A stretch of 64,000 nt of DNA from Calditrichota bacterium (lineage in GTDB: Bacteria > CLD3): positions 62,001-126,000 of the forward strand of contig QQUF01000033.1 of NCBI GenBank assembly GCA_008501735.1. The letters are read 5' to 3'. Shown in pieces: positions 27,886 through 35,993 of this stretch. A model generated the notes under the pieces. That model was not told where the DNA came from and did no database searches. It was given only the letters and a program-made list of their open reading frames with translations. Numbering within the stretch: position 1 is the stretch's first letter; every line of letters begins with the position of its first letter. A program made the position numbers and the translations under genes.

Positions 27886-28074
27886 GATTCTGACTCTAAG
27901 TCAGGTTCTCAATTCTAAATCTATAACTGAGAGCCTCATTTTGAATGAGACACTCAGAAAATTAAATTTGAAAATGTATCTTGAGATTCTGACTCTAAGT
28001 CAGGTTCTCAATTCTAAATCTAAAACTGAGAGCCTCATTTTGAATGAGACACTCAGAAAATTAAATTTGAAAAT
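27877..28074 (+). repeat. 99-bp tandem duplication carrying two REP-like hairpin pairs
   Basis: Copies at 27877-27975 and 27976-28074 differ at a single base (CTATAAC versus CTAAAAC). Each holds two 31-nt imperfect hairpins: 27882-27912 with 27927-27957, and 27981-28011 with 28026-28056. Each hairpin is 6 bp, a 2x2 mismatch, 6 bp and a 3-nt loop. Arms are TTGAGA-TT-CTGACT / AGTCAG-GT-TCTCAA and CTGAGA-GC-CTCATT / AATGAG-AC-ACTCAG. The first copy starts in the last codons of tex. The hairpins belong to the same family as those around the transposase at 54462-55010. No real gene is encoded here. Confidence 0.9.
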
Positions 28075-28079
28075 GAACT

Positions 28080-29201
28080 ATGAAATTATTATTAGCATTA
28101 ATCTTATTCTTCGCAGCTTTTGCCAACTCTCAAGCACAAAATAAACTTGGAATTTGGCTTTGGTTTATTGAAGGAACTGGTTTTACTCATTCCGAACTTG
28201 CAGACACTTTAGCAACAATTGGAGTCAAAAGAATTTACGTAAAAGTAGCTGATGGAAGTTTAAACACAACAACTTGGCCCGAAGTCGCAGACACAACATT
28301 AGTCCAAACTTACAAAAATGCAGGTTTGGAAGTTTGGGCTTGGTCTTACAACTACGACAATAATTACAACGCTCAAGCAAACGCTCTTACTCTTGCCGCT
28401 CAAACAGGTTACGAAGGTTACGTCGTTGACATTGAAACCGAATTCAACAACAAAACAACTGAATTGCACAGCCTTTTCAGCGAGTTTGAAAGTGCCAAAA
28501 ACAGTGTCATCGCAAATGGAACTGCAAACTCAGATTTCAAACTTTACTGCACAACTTGGGGAAATCCGATTACTCACAATATGCACATCGAAATTATTGA
28601 CCAATACGTTGATGGACATATGCCACAAACTTATGTTGAAAAATGGGGAATTTTTGCTTACCAAAATGTTGTTTACACAGTGAATCAAGGCACTTTAGAA
28701 TACCAAAGTTTTGGAATCCAAAATCCTGTTCACCACTTGGTTAGTGCAGAATTAAACGTGATTACTGCAACAAAGATTGATTCATTTTTTATGGCTTCTG
28801 GTTCTGAATCCGCACTTTGGCGAGTTCCGGGAGCTGGAACAACTTTGAACATTTGGAACACTTTAAACTCTGTAAATTGGAATGCCGATTTCTCTGTTTC
28901 GGCAAAAGAAAGAAACAACAAACCTCAAACAATTTCGCTTTCTCAAAACTATCCAAATCCTTTCAACCCTTCGACTTCAATAAACTACGAAATACAAATT
29001 ACGAATTACGATTCTCCGAGATTGAGCATCTACAATGTTTTAGGCAATAAAATTAAGGATTTTACATTAAGCAAAGCTAAGGGAAGTGTTGTTTGGGACG
29101 GAAAAAATTTTGAAGGGAAACAAGTTTCAAGCGGAAAATATTTCTATGAGCTAAAAAATGGAACTGAAAGAAAAGTACGTCAAATGACTTTGATAAAATA
29201 A
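28080..29201 (+). CDS. Secreted TIM-barrel-like protein with T9SS sorting domain
   Basis: The 373-residue product has a signal peptide (MKLLLALILFFAAFANSQAQ). Residues about 20-260 look like a glycosidase-type TIM barrel. IGVKRIYVKVADG, LEVWAWSYNYDN and GYVVDIETEF resemble successive beta-strand ends of GH18/GH25/DUF4434-like folds, with acidic residues in the DIETE strand. I cannot assign a substrate. The T9SS sorting domain (NYPNPFNPSTSINYE to RQMTLIK) marks it as cargo. The start codon lies 5 nt behind the second REP-bearing repeat, which therefore forms its whole leader. Confidence 0.7.
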   Translation: MKLLLALILFFAAFANSQAQNKLGIWLWFIEGTGFTHSELADTLATIGVKRIYVKVADGSLNTTTWPEVADTTLVQTYKNAGLEVWAWSYNYDNNYNAQANALTLAAQTGYEGYVVDIETEFNNKTTELHSLFSEFESAKNSVIANGTANSDFKLYCTTWGNPITHNMHIEIIDQYVDGHMPQTYVEKWGIFAYQNVVYTVNQGTLEYQSFGIQNPVHHLVSAELNVITATKIDSFFMASGSESALWRVPGAGTTLNIWNTLNSVNWNADFSVSAKERNNKPQTISLSQNYPNPFNPSTSINYEIQITNYDSPRLSIYNVLGNKIKDFTLSKAKGSVVWDGKNFEGKQVSSGKYFYELKNGTERKVRQMTLIK

Positions 29202-29212
29202 TTTACAGCTTT

Positions 29213-29245
29213 ACTTATCAGATGGCTTTGAGCCATCTGATAAGT
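29213..29245. other. Perfect 15-bp hairpin between convergent genes, overlapping the end of the DUF2784 gene
   Basis: Arms 29213-29227 and 29231-29245 (ACTTATCAGATGGCT and its exact complement) enclose a 3-nt loop. The right arm and loop encode the last residues and stop of the minus-strand gene. No T-run follows on either strand, so a simple intrinsic terminator is not supported, although it lies where one is expected. Confidence 0.7.
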
Positions 29246-29673
29246 TCAAAACCATTTGTTTTCTTAGGTCTGTAAAAAATAAAACTCAACACAACTACCA
29301 AACCGAAAACCGAATAACAAATTGTAAAAACCCATTCAGGTGCAGAATAAAATAAAATTTTGTGAACCCAAAGTGCAACGAAACTTGTTGCTTCGATTTT
29401 TTCCCCAAGACTTTCACGAAGTGCAAATTCCAAAGTTGTAAGAGGACAAGTGATTCCAAGCCAAGATTCCAAAACCACAAAAAGAATTGCAAATAAATGA
29501 GAAATTCTAAAAATTAAATTTCTCGTCCAACTCCACTTTTTTGCCCAGCCGATTAAAATTAAAACTTGCCCCAAAATTACAAAAAGAACAAATGCAAAAT
29601 GAAGTATTAAAACTAAATCTGCAAGAATTGAAGTTATTTCAGGTCTTAAATTGCTAAAACATTCTTGCAACAC
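29218..29673 (-). CDS. DUF2784 family integral membrane protein
   Basis: The 151-residue product has four likely membrane helices: LADLVLILHFAFVLFVILGQ, the RISHLFAILFVVLESWLG segment, a central helix near FVALWVHKILFY, and a C-terminal VFTICYSVFGLVVVLSFIF. The pattern ADLVLxLHFxFVLFV, then GITCPLTTLE and RESLG, is characteristic of DUF2784, whose function is unknown. The start overlaps the last 20 nt of the DUF5686 gene, which suggests translational coupling. The C-terminal codons form a perfect hairpin. Confidence 0.8.
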   Translation of the reverse strand: MLQECFSNLRPEITSILADLVLILHFAFVLFVILGQVLILIGWAKKWSWTRNLIFRISHLFAILFVVLESWLGITCPLTTLEFALRESLGEKIEATSFVALWVHKILFYSAPEWVFTICYSVFGLVVVLSFIFYRPKKTNGFELIRWLKAI

Positions 29674-32026
29674 TAACTCCGATTCTGAAATCTTTTTTGT
29701 CTAATCTTTGTGTAAAATCAATTCTCGCGAAATCGAAAATTCCATTCAACGAAAGCCCAATTTCGTGGTGAACTCCATTTGTCAAATTTGGGGCAAAATC
29801 TAAACCTGAAAGATTTTCTTTTTTAAACCAAGTTTTCCCGGAAGCTCCGTGAAGAATGATTCCAAGACCTTTTTTTGCAAACCAATTTAAACCGATTAGC
29901 TCGAAAGGAACTGTTCTAAAGTTATGTTCCCAAAATACTGAAACGTATTTATCGCCTTCGTAAGGATTGTCTTTCAGGGTCTTAAAAGTTCCGAACGGAC
30001 TTAAAGCAACAAGAACTCCGTCAAATGCAAAAAATCTTTGCGGTGGTAGTTTTCCTCTCGAAATTCCTGCCTGCAAACGGACATCTAAAGCGTTTGGCAA
30101 AAATCGCCTTTTTAAAAAAGTTAGGACTCTAAAATCAGTTCTAAATTCAACTTTTGTAAAATCAAAATCACTTCCCAAAAATCCATCTTGAGAATGCTCT
30201 ACTCTAACTTCAAAATTATTTTGTTCAGCAATCGGAACAAAAGTAAAATCATCTCCGAACTCAAATTTTGCTTGAACAGAACGAAGATTCCCTTCAAAAA
30301 TTGAAGGGTTTTTCCTTTGAACTAAACTTCTTCCGAATAAGTCAAAGTCAGTATTTTTTTCCAAAGAAGTGTGTTTTTCAACGTTCAAACCGACTTCAAC
30401 ACCAAAATCATTTTTAAATCCTAAAGCAGTAGAAAATTTCTGATTTTTGAAATAACCGAAGTAGTCTTCAAAGCCAATTAAATTTTGGACGCTGTTCAAG
30501 ATTTCAGCATAATTGAAAGACTTGAATCTCAAAACGCTACCTTGATAAAATGAATTTTTCCAAACCCATTTATTTTCTTTTCCAAATTTGTATTGGAAAT
30601 CCGAACCGTAAAAACCTTCTCTTAAACCTGTTGAGTAACCTCCGAGAACATCAATTTTTGTTTTCTTATTTTCAAACAAATCTAATTTAATTCCAAGTTT
30701 TCCCTCGTCAACTCTGTTGTAAGCAATATTTGGGGAAATTCTATCCAAGAAATTTTTCCCGTTTTTTTCACCCCCAATAACTTTTTCGTCGTTTGCTTCG
30801 ACTTCAATGTTTACCAATTTTGCTAAAGCACCTTTTGGCTTAAAGGCTTTTTGAAGCGTCAAAGTGCTATCAATTTCTTCGTAAGCAATTTGCTCTTCTT
30901 GTGTGTAAGGAATCAAATTTACGTTTTCAGCAAAAATACTATCACTTTTTGAAACAGAAACCGAATCCTCCAAAACAGTCCTGTCTTTCACAAAAAGTGT
31001 TTCAGGGATTTGAACATTCAACTCATAATTTTTTAAACTTGAGACTTGTGAAAATTTTATTGGTGGAAGAGAAAAACCTGTGATTCCAATGTGCATTTCT
31101 CCTTTTGTTCTGAGGTCAACCGGAAGCCAATATTTTTCGCCAAAATTTCTGAATTGTTGGGTGAAAGTTAAATCAAATTTTTTAATCGGTGTTGGGAAAA
31201 TTACGTATTTGCTTGGTTTGAGGCTGACTTCAAGTAAAATAAAATCTTCGTCCAAAACTGCAAGTGTTCCTTGTAAAAGTGGCTGTAATTTTGAATTCGG
31301 AATTACTTGAATGTCGTAAACTGTTTTCCCCGCAAAACTTCTTTCGCCGATTAGCTGAAATTTGTAATAATCAAATGCCTTGGGATTCGTCGGACAAATC
31401 ATATTATTTTCCATAATCTCAACGTCATCTTCGTAGAAATTCGGAACGTTCCCAATCTCAATTGAATTTATTGAAGGGTCAATGTTATTAGTTTGTTTTT
31501 TGGATTTTATGACCTCTACACTTCCCTTTTCCTTATCCCAATTAATTTCAGAAATGACTTCAAGAATCGAAACAATCCCTTCATCATTTTCAATTACGAT
31601 TCTTGAGTAAGCGTCATTTTTATAAGAAAGAATTCCTTCAAGCCTCATTTTTTTTCTTTTGATAACTTCTCTCATTATACGGTTTGCAGGATTTTCAGTT
31701 GTAATAATTACTGGTTTCACAAGAGTTTGTGTTGGTTCCAATTCTATTAAAATAAATTTTTGAGATAAATTTTTTACTTGTATTTTTTGGGATTCGTAAC
31801 CAATGTAATCAATTTGCAAGGTCGCAGGAATTGAGTTTAGGACAATGAAAAATTCGCCAAATTCATTTGCGATTGAGCCATTAAAAGTTCCTTCTTCCAA
31901 AACACTTGCAGCCGTCAAAGGCAGATTTGACTTTGAATCTACAACTTTCCCCTTTATAATATTTTTCGCAATTGAGAAATTTGGAAATGTGAAAATTAAA
32001 ATTATTAACGTGATAAGTTTTTGCAT
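29654..32026 (-). CDS. DUF5686 outer-membrane protein with carboxypeptidase-regulatory-like N-domain
   Basis: The 790-residue product has a signal peptide (MQKLITLIILIFTFPNFSIA). A CarboxypepD_reg-like sandwich follows at about 20-105 (IIKGKVVDSKSNLPLTAASV, IDYIGYESQ), as on TonB-dependent proteins of Bacteroidota. The DUF5686 region begins at NPANRIMREVIKRK and NDAYSRIVIEND. The C-terminal half alternates polar and aromatic residues like a beta-barrel (KFGKENKWVWKNSFYQGS, FRTDFRVLTFLKRR) and ends in an aromatic residue (ARMF), typical of outer-membrane barrels. The transported or sensed substrate is unknown. Confidence 0.85.
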   Translation of the reverse strand: MQKLITLIILIFTFPNFSIAKNIIKGKVVDSKSNLPLTAASVLEEGTFNGSIANEFGEFFIVLNSIPATLQIDYIGYESQKIQVKNLSQKFILIELEPTQTLVKPVIITTENPANRIMREVIKRKKMRLEGILSYKNDAYSRIVIENDEGIVSILEVISEINWDKEKGSVEVIKSKKQTNNIDPSINSIEIGNVPNFYEDDVEIMENNMICPTNPKAFDYYKFQLIGERSFAGKTVYDIQVIPNSKLQPLLQGTLAVLDEDFILLEVSLKPSKYVIFPTPIKKFDLTFTQQFRNFGEKYWLPVDLRTKGEMHIGITGFSLPPIKFSQVSSLKNYELNVQIPETLFVKDRTVLEDSVSVSKSDSIFAENVNLIPYTQEEQIAYEEIDSTLTLQKAFKPKGALAKLVNIEVEANDEKVIGGEKNGKNFLDRISPNIAYNRVDEGKLGIKLDLFENKKTKIDVLGGYSTGLREGFYGSDFQYKFGKENKWVWKNSFYQGSVLRFKSFNYAEILNSVQNLIGFEDYFGYFKNQKFSTALGFKNDFGVEVGLNVEKHTSLEKNTDFDLFGRSLVQRKNPSIFEGNLRSVQAKFEFGDDFTFVPIAEQNNFEVRVEHSQDGFLGSDFDFTKVEFRTDFRVLTFLKRRFLPNALDVRLQAGISRGKLPPQRFFAFDGVLVALSPFGTFKTLKDNPYEGDKYVSVFWEHNFRTVPFELIGLNWFAKKGLGIILHGASGKTWFKKENLSGLDFAPNLTNGVHHEIGLSLNGIFDFARIDFTQRLDKKDFRIGVSVARMF

Positions 32027-32104
32027 TAAAAGTGAATCCTTGTTAAAATATTTTCGAGACTACGAGAAAAATAAAAAATAAGTTCAAACATTTTGGAACT
32101 AAAA

Positions 32105-32887
32105 ATGAATAAAAAAAATACAACTTGGGACGCAAATCAATATTTGAAATTTGAAAACAAACGCCTTCGCCCAGCACTTGAGCTTTTAGACAGAATTCCT
32201 TTAAAATCACCTAAAAAAATTCTCGACTTAGGTTGTGGAACTGGAAATGTTACAAAAATTATTTCCGAAAGATGGCAAAGTTCTAAAGTCATTGGTTTGG
32301 ACAGTTCGCAGCAAATGTTGGAAAAAGCTCAAAAATTCTCAAGTGAAATAACTTGGCAACTTCAAGACATAAATTCTTGGAATCCTGATGAAACTTTCGA
32401 TTTAATTTATTCCAATGCGACTTTGCATTGGGTAAAAAACCACACTGAAATTTTCAGTCGTTTGCTTTCTAAAATCAATAAAAATGGCTTCTTAGCAATC
32501 CAAATGCCTTTAAATCAGAAAGCTCCTTCACACGCTCTAATGAGTAAAGTTTTAACAGAATTGAATTTTTGCAGTGAAGAATTTAGAGAAAATTTGTGGG
32601 CAAAAGCAGTTGAAGAACCTTCATTTTATTACGATTTATTAGCCCCGAAAGTCAAAATGATTGATATTTGGACAACAACTTACTATCAAATTATGGAAGG
32701 TGAAAATCCAATTTACGAATGGGTAAAATCAACTGGTTTGAGACCTGTTTTGAAAAATTTGACTGAAATGGAAAAAGAAATTTTTATTCCTGAATATCAG
32801 AAAAGACTTAGAATTGCTTACCCAAAACAAAAAGACAGAAAAACAATTTTCCCTTTTACAAGGCTTTTCATTGTGGCACAAGTTTAA
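32105..32887 (+). CDS. tam: Trans-aconitate 2-methyltransferase-like SAM-dependent methyltransferase
   Basis: I prefer ATG 32105 to the in-frame TTG at 32093, because it gives a 260-residue protein starting MNKKNTTWDANQYLKFEN, close to the 252 residues of E. coli Tam. The SAM site is ILDLGCGTGNVTKII (about 37-51), followed by the acidic VIGLDSSQQM. DLIYSNATLHWVKNH and IQMPLNQKAPSHALM match Tam-specific blocks. Tam methylates trans-aconitate, an inhibitor of aconitase. The substrate is inferred from family resemblance only. The gene is divergent from the DUF5686 gene. Confidence 0.85.
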   Translation: MNKKNTTWDANQYLKFENKRLRPALELLDRIPLKSPKKILDLGCGTGNVTKIISERWQSSKVIGLDSSQQMLEKAQKFSSEITWQLQDINSWNPDETFDLIYSNATLHWVKNHTEIFSRLLSKINKNGFLAIQMPLNQKAPSHALMSKVLTELNFCSEEFRENLWAKAVEEPSFYYDLLAPKVKMIDIWTTTYYQIMEGENPIYEWVKSTGLRPVLKNLTEMEKEIFIPEYQKRLRIAYPKQKDRKTIFPFTRLFIVAQV

Positions 32888-32892
32888 ACAAA

Positions 32893-32920
32893 AAAAGGAC
32901 ACAAAAACTTGTGTCCTTTT
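32893..32920. terminator. Bidirectional intrinsic terminator
   Basis: A 12-bp perfect stem (AAAAGGACACAA, arms 32893-32904 and 32909-32920) with a 4-nt loop sits between the convergent tam-like and dehydrogenase genes. It has A-runs and T-runs on both sides. Confidence 0.8.
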
Positions 32921-32942
32921 AAAATCTTAAGAAAAATATTTT

Positions 32943-34004
32943 CTAATTATTTTTTACGAAATCCACTAAGAACTTGCCGACTTCTTTTGTCGTTAAATTT
33001 CCGCCTAAATCTTTTGTAACATTCTTTGTAGAAATTGCTTCGAGAACTGATTTTTCGGCAAGTAAAGAGGCTTCTTTGAAACCTAAGTAATCCAACATCA
33101 TTTGCACTGTCATAACAGCTGCAAGTGGGTTTGCAATTCCTTTTCCAGCTATGTCAGGTGCACTTCCGTGAACAGGTTCAAAAAGTGAGACTTTGCCCGG
33201 ATTTAAATTTCCTGAAGCAGCCATTCCCATTCCACCTTGCAATTGAGCGGCTAAATCTGTAATTATGTCACCAAAAAGGTTACAAGTTACAATGACTTCA
33301 AATTCTTCGGGAGCTCTAACCAAATTCATTACAATTGCATCAACGAATTGGTGAGAAATTTCCATTTCAGGGTATTCGGCAGCAACGTCCTTGAAAGTTC
33401 GCATCCACAAATCACCTTCAAATCGCATCGCATTACCTTTGTCGCTCATACAAACTTTTGTCAAGTTATTGTTTTTTGCGTACTCAAATGCGTAACGAAT
33501 GATTCTTTCAACACCTTTGCGAGTGTTAATACTTTCTTGTAAAGCAATTTCGTCTGGAGTTCCTTTTTTGAAAGATGCACCTGCGGAAACATAAATTCCC
33601 TCTGTGTTTTCACGACAGACAACAAAATTAATGTCATCTTTTGTTTTGCCTTTTAAGGGGCAAAGGTTTTCATCGTAAACTTTTGAAGGTCTGAAATTCA
33701 CAAAAAGGTCTAATTTGAACCTTAAACCTAAAAGTATGTCTTTTGCGTGAACATTCGTTGGAACTCTCGAGTCTCCAAGTGCTCCAAGAAAAATCGCATC
33801 GTAATTTTGACGAAAGTTTTCAACCTCGTCATCAGGCAGAGTAATTCCTGTTTTTAGGTAATGCTCTGCACTGTAAGGAAAGTTGTCGATTTGGAAATCA
33901 AGGTTAAGTTTTGAACAAATCGCTTCTAAAACTTCAACTCCGACTTCGCAAACATCAACTCCAATTCCATCTCCTGGAATAACTGCTATTCGTTTTTTTG
34001 ACAT
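32943..34004 (-). CDS. Isocitrate/isopropylmalate dehydrogenase family enzyme (3-isopropylmalate dehydrogenase-like)
   Basis: This NAD(P)-dependent oxidative decarboxylase family has IAVIPGDGIG at the N-terminus, FVVCRENTEGIYVSAG, the metal-binding Asp in CNLFGDIITDLAA, and FEPVHGSAPDIAGKGIANPLAAV near the cofactor site. The substrate helix ILLGLRFKLDLFVNFRP carries leucines before the Arg, as in isopropylmalate dehydrogenase, and lacks the SxN of isocitrate dehydrogenase. No leuA, leuC or leuD lies nearby. The gene follows rplS by 8 nt and is probably read from the ribosomal operon. Tartrate or homoisocitrate dehydrogenase remains possible. Confidence 0.8.
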   Translation of the reverse strand: MSKKRIAVIPGDGIGVDVCEVGVEVLEAICSKLNLDFQIDNFPYSAEHYLKTGITLPDDEVENFRQNYDAIFLGALGDSRVPTNVHAKDILLGLRFKLDLFVNFRPSKVYDENLCPLKGKTKDDINFVVCRENTEGIYVSAGASFKKGTPDEIALQESINTRKGVERIIRYAFEYAKNNNLTKVCMSDKGNAMRFEGDLWMRTFKDVAAEYPEMEISHQFVDAIVMNLVRAPEEFEVIVTCNLFGDIITDLAAQLQGGMGMAASGNLNPGKVSLFEPVHGSAPDIAGKGIANPLAAVMTVQMMLDYLGFKEASLLAEKSVLEAISTKNVTKDLGGNLTTKEVGKFLVDFVKNN

Positions 34005-34012
34005 TAGAAAGA

Positions 34013-34369
34013 TTACCCTTTTCTAAAGGTATCTTTTTCTTTAATTCTTGCAGCTTTACCTCTAAGACTTCTTAAGTAGTAAAGTTTTGCTCTTCTAACA
34101 CTTCCGCGAGTCAAAACATCAATGTGGTCGATAATTGGTGAATTTAAAGGAAAAATTCTTTCAACACCGATTCCATTTGAAATTTTTCTAACTGTAAAAC
34201 ATTCAGAAATTTGTGAGCCTTTTCTTGAAATCACAACTCCTTGAAATAACTGAACTCTTTCTTTGTTACCTTCCACGATTTTTACGTGAACAGCAACTGT
34301 ATCTCCAGGGCTAAATTCTGGATGATCCGTTCTAATTTGGTCTTGGTTGAGTGAATCAACTTTATTCAT
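34013..34369 (-). CDS. rplS: Ribosomal protein bL19
   Basis: The 118-residue protein sits at the interface of the 30S and 50S subunits. Motifs are [50 protein letters not shown] and [19 protein letters not shown], all typical of bL19. It follows trmD by 20 nt in the conserved order rpsP-rimM-trmD-rplS. Confidence 0.98.
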   Translation of the reverse strand: MNKVDSLNQDQIRTDHPEFSPGDTVAVHVKIVEGNKERVQLFQGVVISRKGSQISECFTVRKISNGIGVERIFPLNSPIIDHIDVLTRGSVRRAKLYYLRSLRGKAARIKEKDTFRKG

Positions 34370-34389
34370 TTTTATATCTCCTGTAATTT

Positions 34390-35070
34390 TTAATTTTCTA
34401 AAAGGTCTGGTCTATTTTTTTTAGTTATTTCTAATGATTTTTTATTACGCCATTTTTTAATATTTTCGTGATGCCCTGAAAGTAAAACTTCTGGGACTTC
34501 AATGCCTTTGAAATTCGCAGGTCTTGTGTAATGTGGATAATCTAAAACTTCGTTTTCAAAAGAATCAGTGTTAGCCGAATCAATATTTCCAAGAACTCCT
34601 GGAACTAAACGAGTAACTGAATCAACCAAAGTCAAAGCTGGAATTTCTCCACCTGTTAGAATAAAATCGCCTAAGGAAATTTCTTCATCAACAAGTTCGT
34701 CAATCACTCTTTGGTCAAGCCCTTTGTAATGCCCACAAAGAATTATCAGGTTTTCTTTTTCTTTAAGTTCACGCACTTTTTTCTGATTTAAAGGCTTTCC
34801 TGTTGGCGTAAAAAAAACTGTATGAAATTTTGATTTAGAATTTTTCACTAAATTTTCATAACAGTTAAATATTGGTTCAGGTTTCAAAATCATTCCTGCT
34901 CCTCCACCAAAAGGGTAATCGTCAGCTGTGTTGTGCTTGTCAGTTGCAAAATCTCTGAAATTGTGAAGCTCGACTTTAACAATTTTTTTCTCAATCGCTT
35001 TTCCAACCACACTTGATTGCAAAGGTGAAGTGAAAAAATCTGGAAATAATGTCAAAATATGAAACTTCAT
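34390..35070 (-). CDS. trmD: tRNA (guanine-N1)-methyltransferase TrmD
   Basis: TrmD makes m1G37 next to the anticodon and prevents frameshifting. The 226-residue product has the SPOUT-fold knot motifs [14 protein letters not shown] and [17 protein letters not shown], the N-terminal [11 protein letters not shown] and [15 protein letters not shown]. Its start codon is immediately adjacent to the rimM stop, so the two are translationally coupled. Confidence 0.98.
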   Translation of the reverse strand: MKFHILTLFPDFFTSPLQSSVVGKAIEKKIVKVELHNFRDFATDKHNTADDYPFGGGAGMILKPEPIFNCYENLVKNSKSKFHTVFFTPTGKPLNQKKVRELKEKENLIILCGHYKGLDQRVIDELVDEEISLGDFILTGGEIPALTLVDSVTRLVPGVLGNIDSANTDSFENEVLDYPHYTRPANFKGIEVPEVLLSGHHENIKKWRNKKSLEITKKNRPDLLEN

Positions 35071-35619
35071 CTAATCAATCATTCCGTCAATTGGTTTAAC
35101 AACAAGTAATGAATCTTTTAGGTTAATTGATTTAACAAATTCTTTTCGAGAAGGTATCAAAAATTCTTTTTTGTCTTCATCTCTTTTGATAACGTAAACA
35201 TCAGATTCACCAACAGGAATTAAATCCGTAACTTTGCCAAGATAAAAACCACTTTCAGTTTCAACTCTTAACCCAATTAAATCAAAAACAAAAAACTCAT
35301 CTTTTTCTAATTCGATAAGTTCAGTTTCTGAAATATTTAGGTAAGAACCAACCAAAGAATCTGAAGCATTTCTATCATTTATTCCATCAAGAACTAAAAT
35401 TAAGCCATTTGATGAATAGCGAGTTTTTTTTAGTTTAATTTCCATTTTATTACCGTTTGGATATTCAAGAGTTACCTTTTCAAGTTTCTCAAATCTTTCA
35501 GGATAGCTTGTCAATGGAAGAACTTTAACTTCACCTTTGAGTCCGTGGCTTTTAGAAATTTTACCAATAGTTACAAGTTTTGCCAACTTTTTTCTTTTTG
35601 TCAAAATTTTAATGAGCAA
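35071..35619 (-). CDS. rimM: 16S rRNA processing protein RimM
   Basis: RimM binds ribosomal protein S19 and helps mature the 30S head. The 182-residue product shows VTIGKISKSHGLKGEVKVLPLT at the start of the N-domain and a PRC-barrel C-domain (FDLIGLRVETESGFYLGKVTDLIP, EFLIPSRKEFV). The ATG at 35619 gives about 13 residues more than usual before LVTIG. A TTG at codon 12 is an alternative start. Unusually, the leader contains an inverted repeat and a terminator-like hairpin that separate rimM from khpA. Confidence 0.95.
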   Translation of the reverse strand: MLIKILTKRKKLAKLVTIGKISKSHGLKGEVKVLPLTSYPERFEKLEKVTLEYPNGNKMEIKLKKTRYSSNGLILVLDGINDRNASDSLVGSYLNISETELIELEKDEFFVFDLIGLRVETESGFYLGKVTDLIPVGESDVYVIKRDEDKKEFLIPSRKEFVKSINLKDSLLVVKPIDGMID

Positions 35620-35624
35620 AATTT

Positions 35625-35672
35625 AGGGACTGTAAACATCTAAATAAAATTTATCCGAAGTTCACAATCCCT
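35625..35672 (-). promoter_or_regulatory. Inverted repeat in the rimM leader
   Basis: Arms of 13 nt (35625-35637 and 35660-35672) pair at 11 positions around a 22-nt loop: AGGGACTGTAAAC against GTTCACAATCCCT. The structure ends 6 nt before the rimM start codon in the minus-strand transcript, so it could hide or expose the rimM start. Confidence 0.45.
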
Positions 35673-35683
35673 TAAAATAGTAA

Positions 35684-35718
35684 AAGGCGAAAAACACAAA
35701 AATTGCAAATTTCGCCTT
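35684..35718 (-). terminator. Terminator or attenuator between khpA and rimM
   Basis: On the minus strand a 9-bp stem AAGGCGAAA/TTTCGCCTT with a 17-nt loop is followed by TTACTATTTT. It lies 8 nt beyond the second khpA stop. It could end part of the rpsP-khpA transcript before rimM-trmD-rplS. The loop is long and the T-run interrupted, so termination is probably partial. Confidence 0.5.
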
Positions 35719-35726
35719 AATAATTT

Positions 35727-35957
35727 TTATTCTAAAATTTCGAGAACAGCTCTTTTACCAGCCTTTGCTGAAGCTGCATTTAGAAGTGTGCGAACTGCGT
35801 GTGCTGTTTGCCCTCTTCTACCGATGACTTTTCCTAAATCACCTTCACCAACTCGTAATTCGTAAACTACTGTTCTTTCGCCTTCAATCTCAGAAACACT
35901 TACTGAGTCCGGGTCATCTACTAAATGTTTTACAATAAATTCTACAAAATCCGTCAT
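35727..35957 (-). CDS. khpA: KhpA-like single-KH-domain RNA-binding protein, second copy
   Basis: The 76-residue protein is one KH domain with the RNA-binding GxxG loop GRRG in [21 protein letters not shown]. KhpA (YlqC) binds RNA, in several bacteria as a partner of KhpB/Jag, and is normally a single gene between rpsP and rimM. This copy is 68/76 identical to the gene immediately upstream, the differences being mostly at the N-terminus. The 36-nt spacer carries its own AGAGG-like ribosome-binding site. Confidence 0.95.
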   Translation of the reverse strand: MTDFVEFIVKHLVDDPDSVSVSEIEGERTVVYELRVGEGDLGKVIGRRGQTAHAVRTLLNAASAKAGKRAVLEILE

Positions 35958-35993
35958 CTTTTTTACCTCTAATTTTCTATTACTATAGTAAAG

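Noticed and set aside
27877-28074. CRISPR array
   Set aside because: There are only two long near-identical copies with no unique spacers and no cas genes; the hairpin geometry is that of REP elements.
27941-28144. 67-codon plus-strand frame across the REP duplication
   Set aside because: Its peptide simply repeats with the 99-bp DNA repeat and runs into the cargo gene, so it is a by-product of the repeat.
28981-29012. AATTACGA micro-repeat in the sorting-domain codons of the TIM-barrel protein
   Set aside because: It comprises only two to three imperfect units in AT-rich coding DNA and encodes an ordinary linker variant, so chance is likely.
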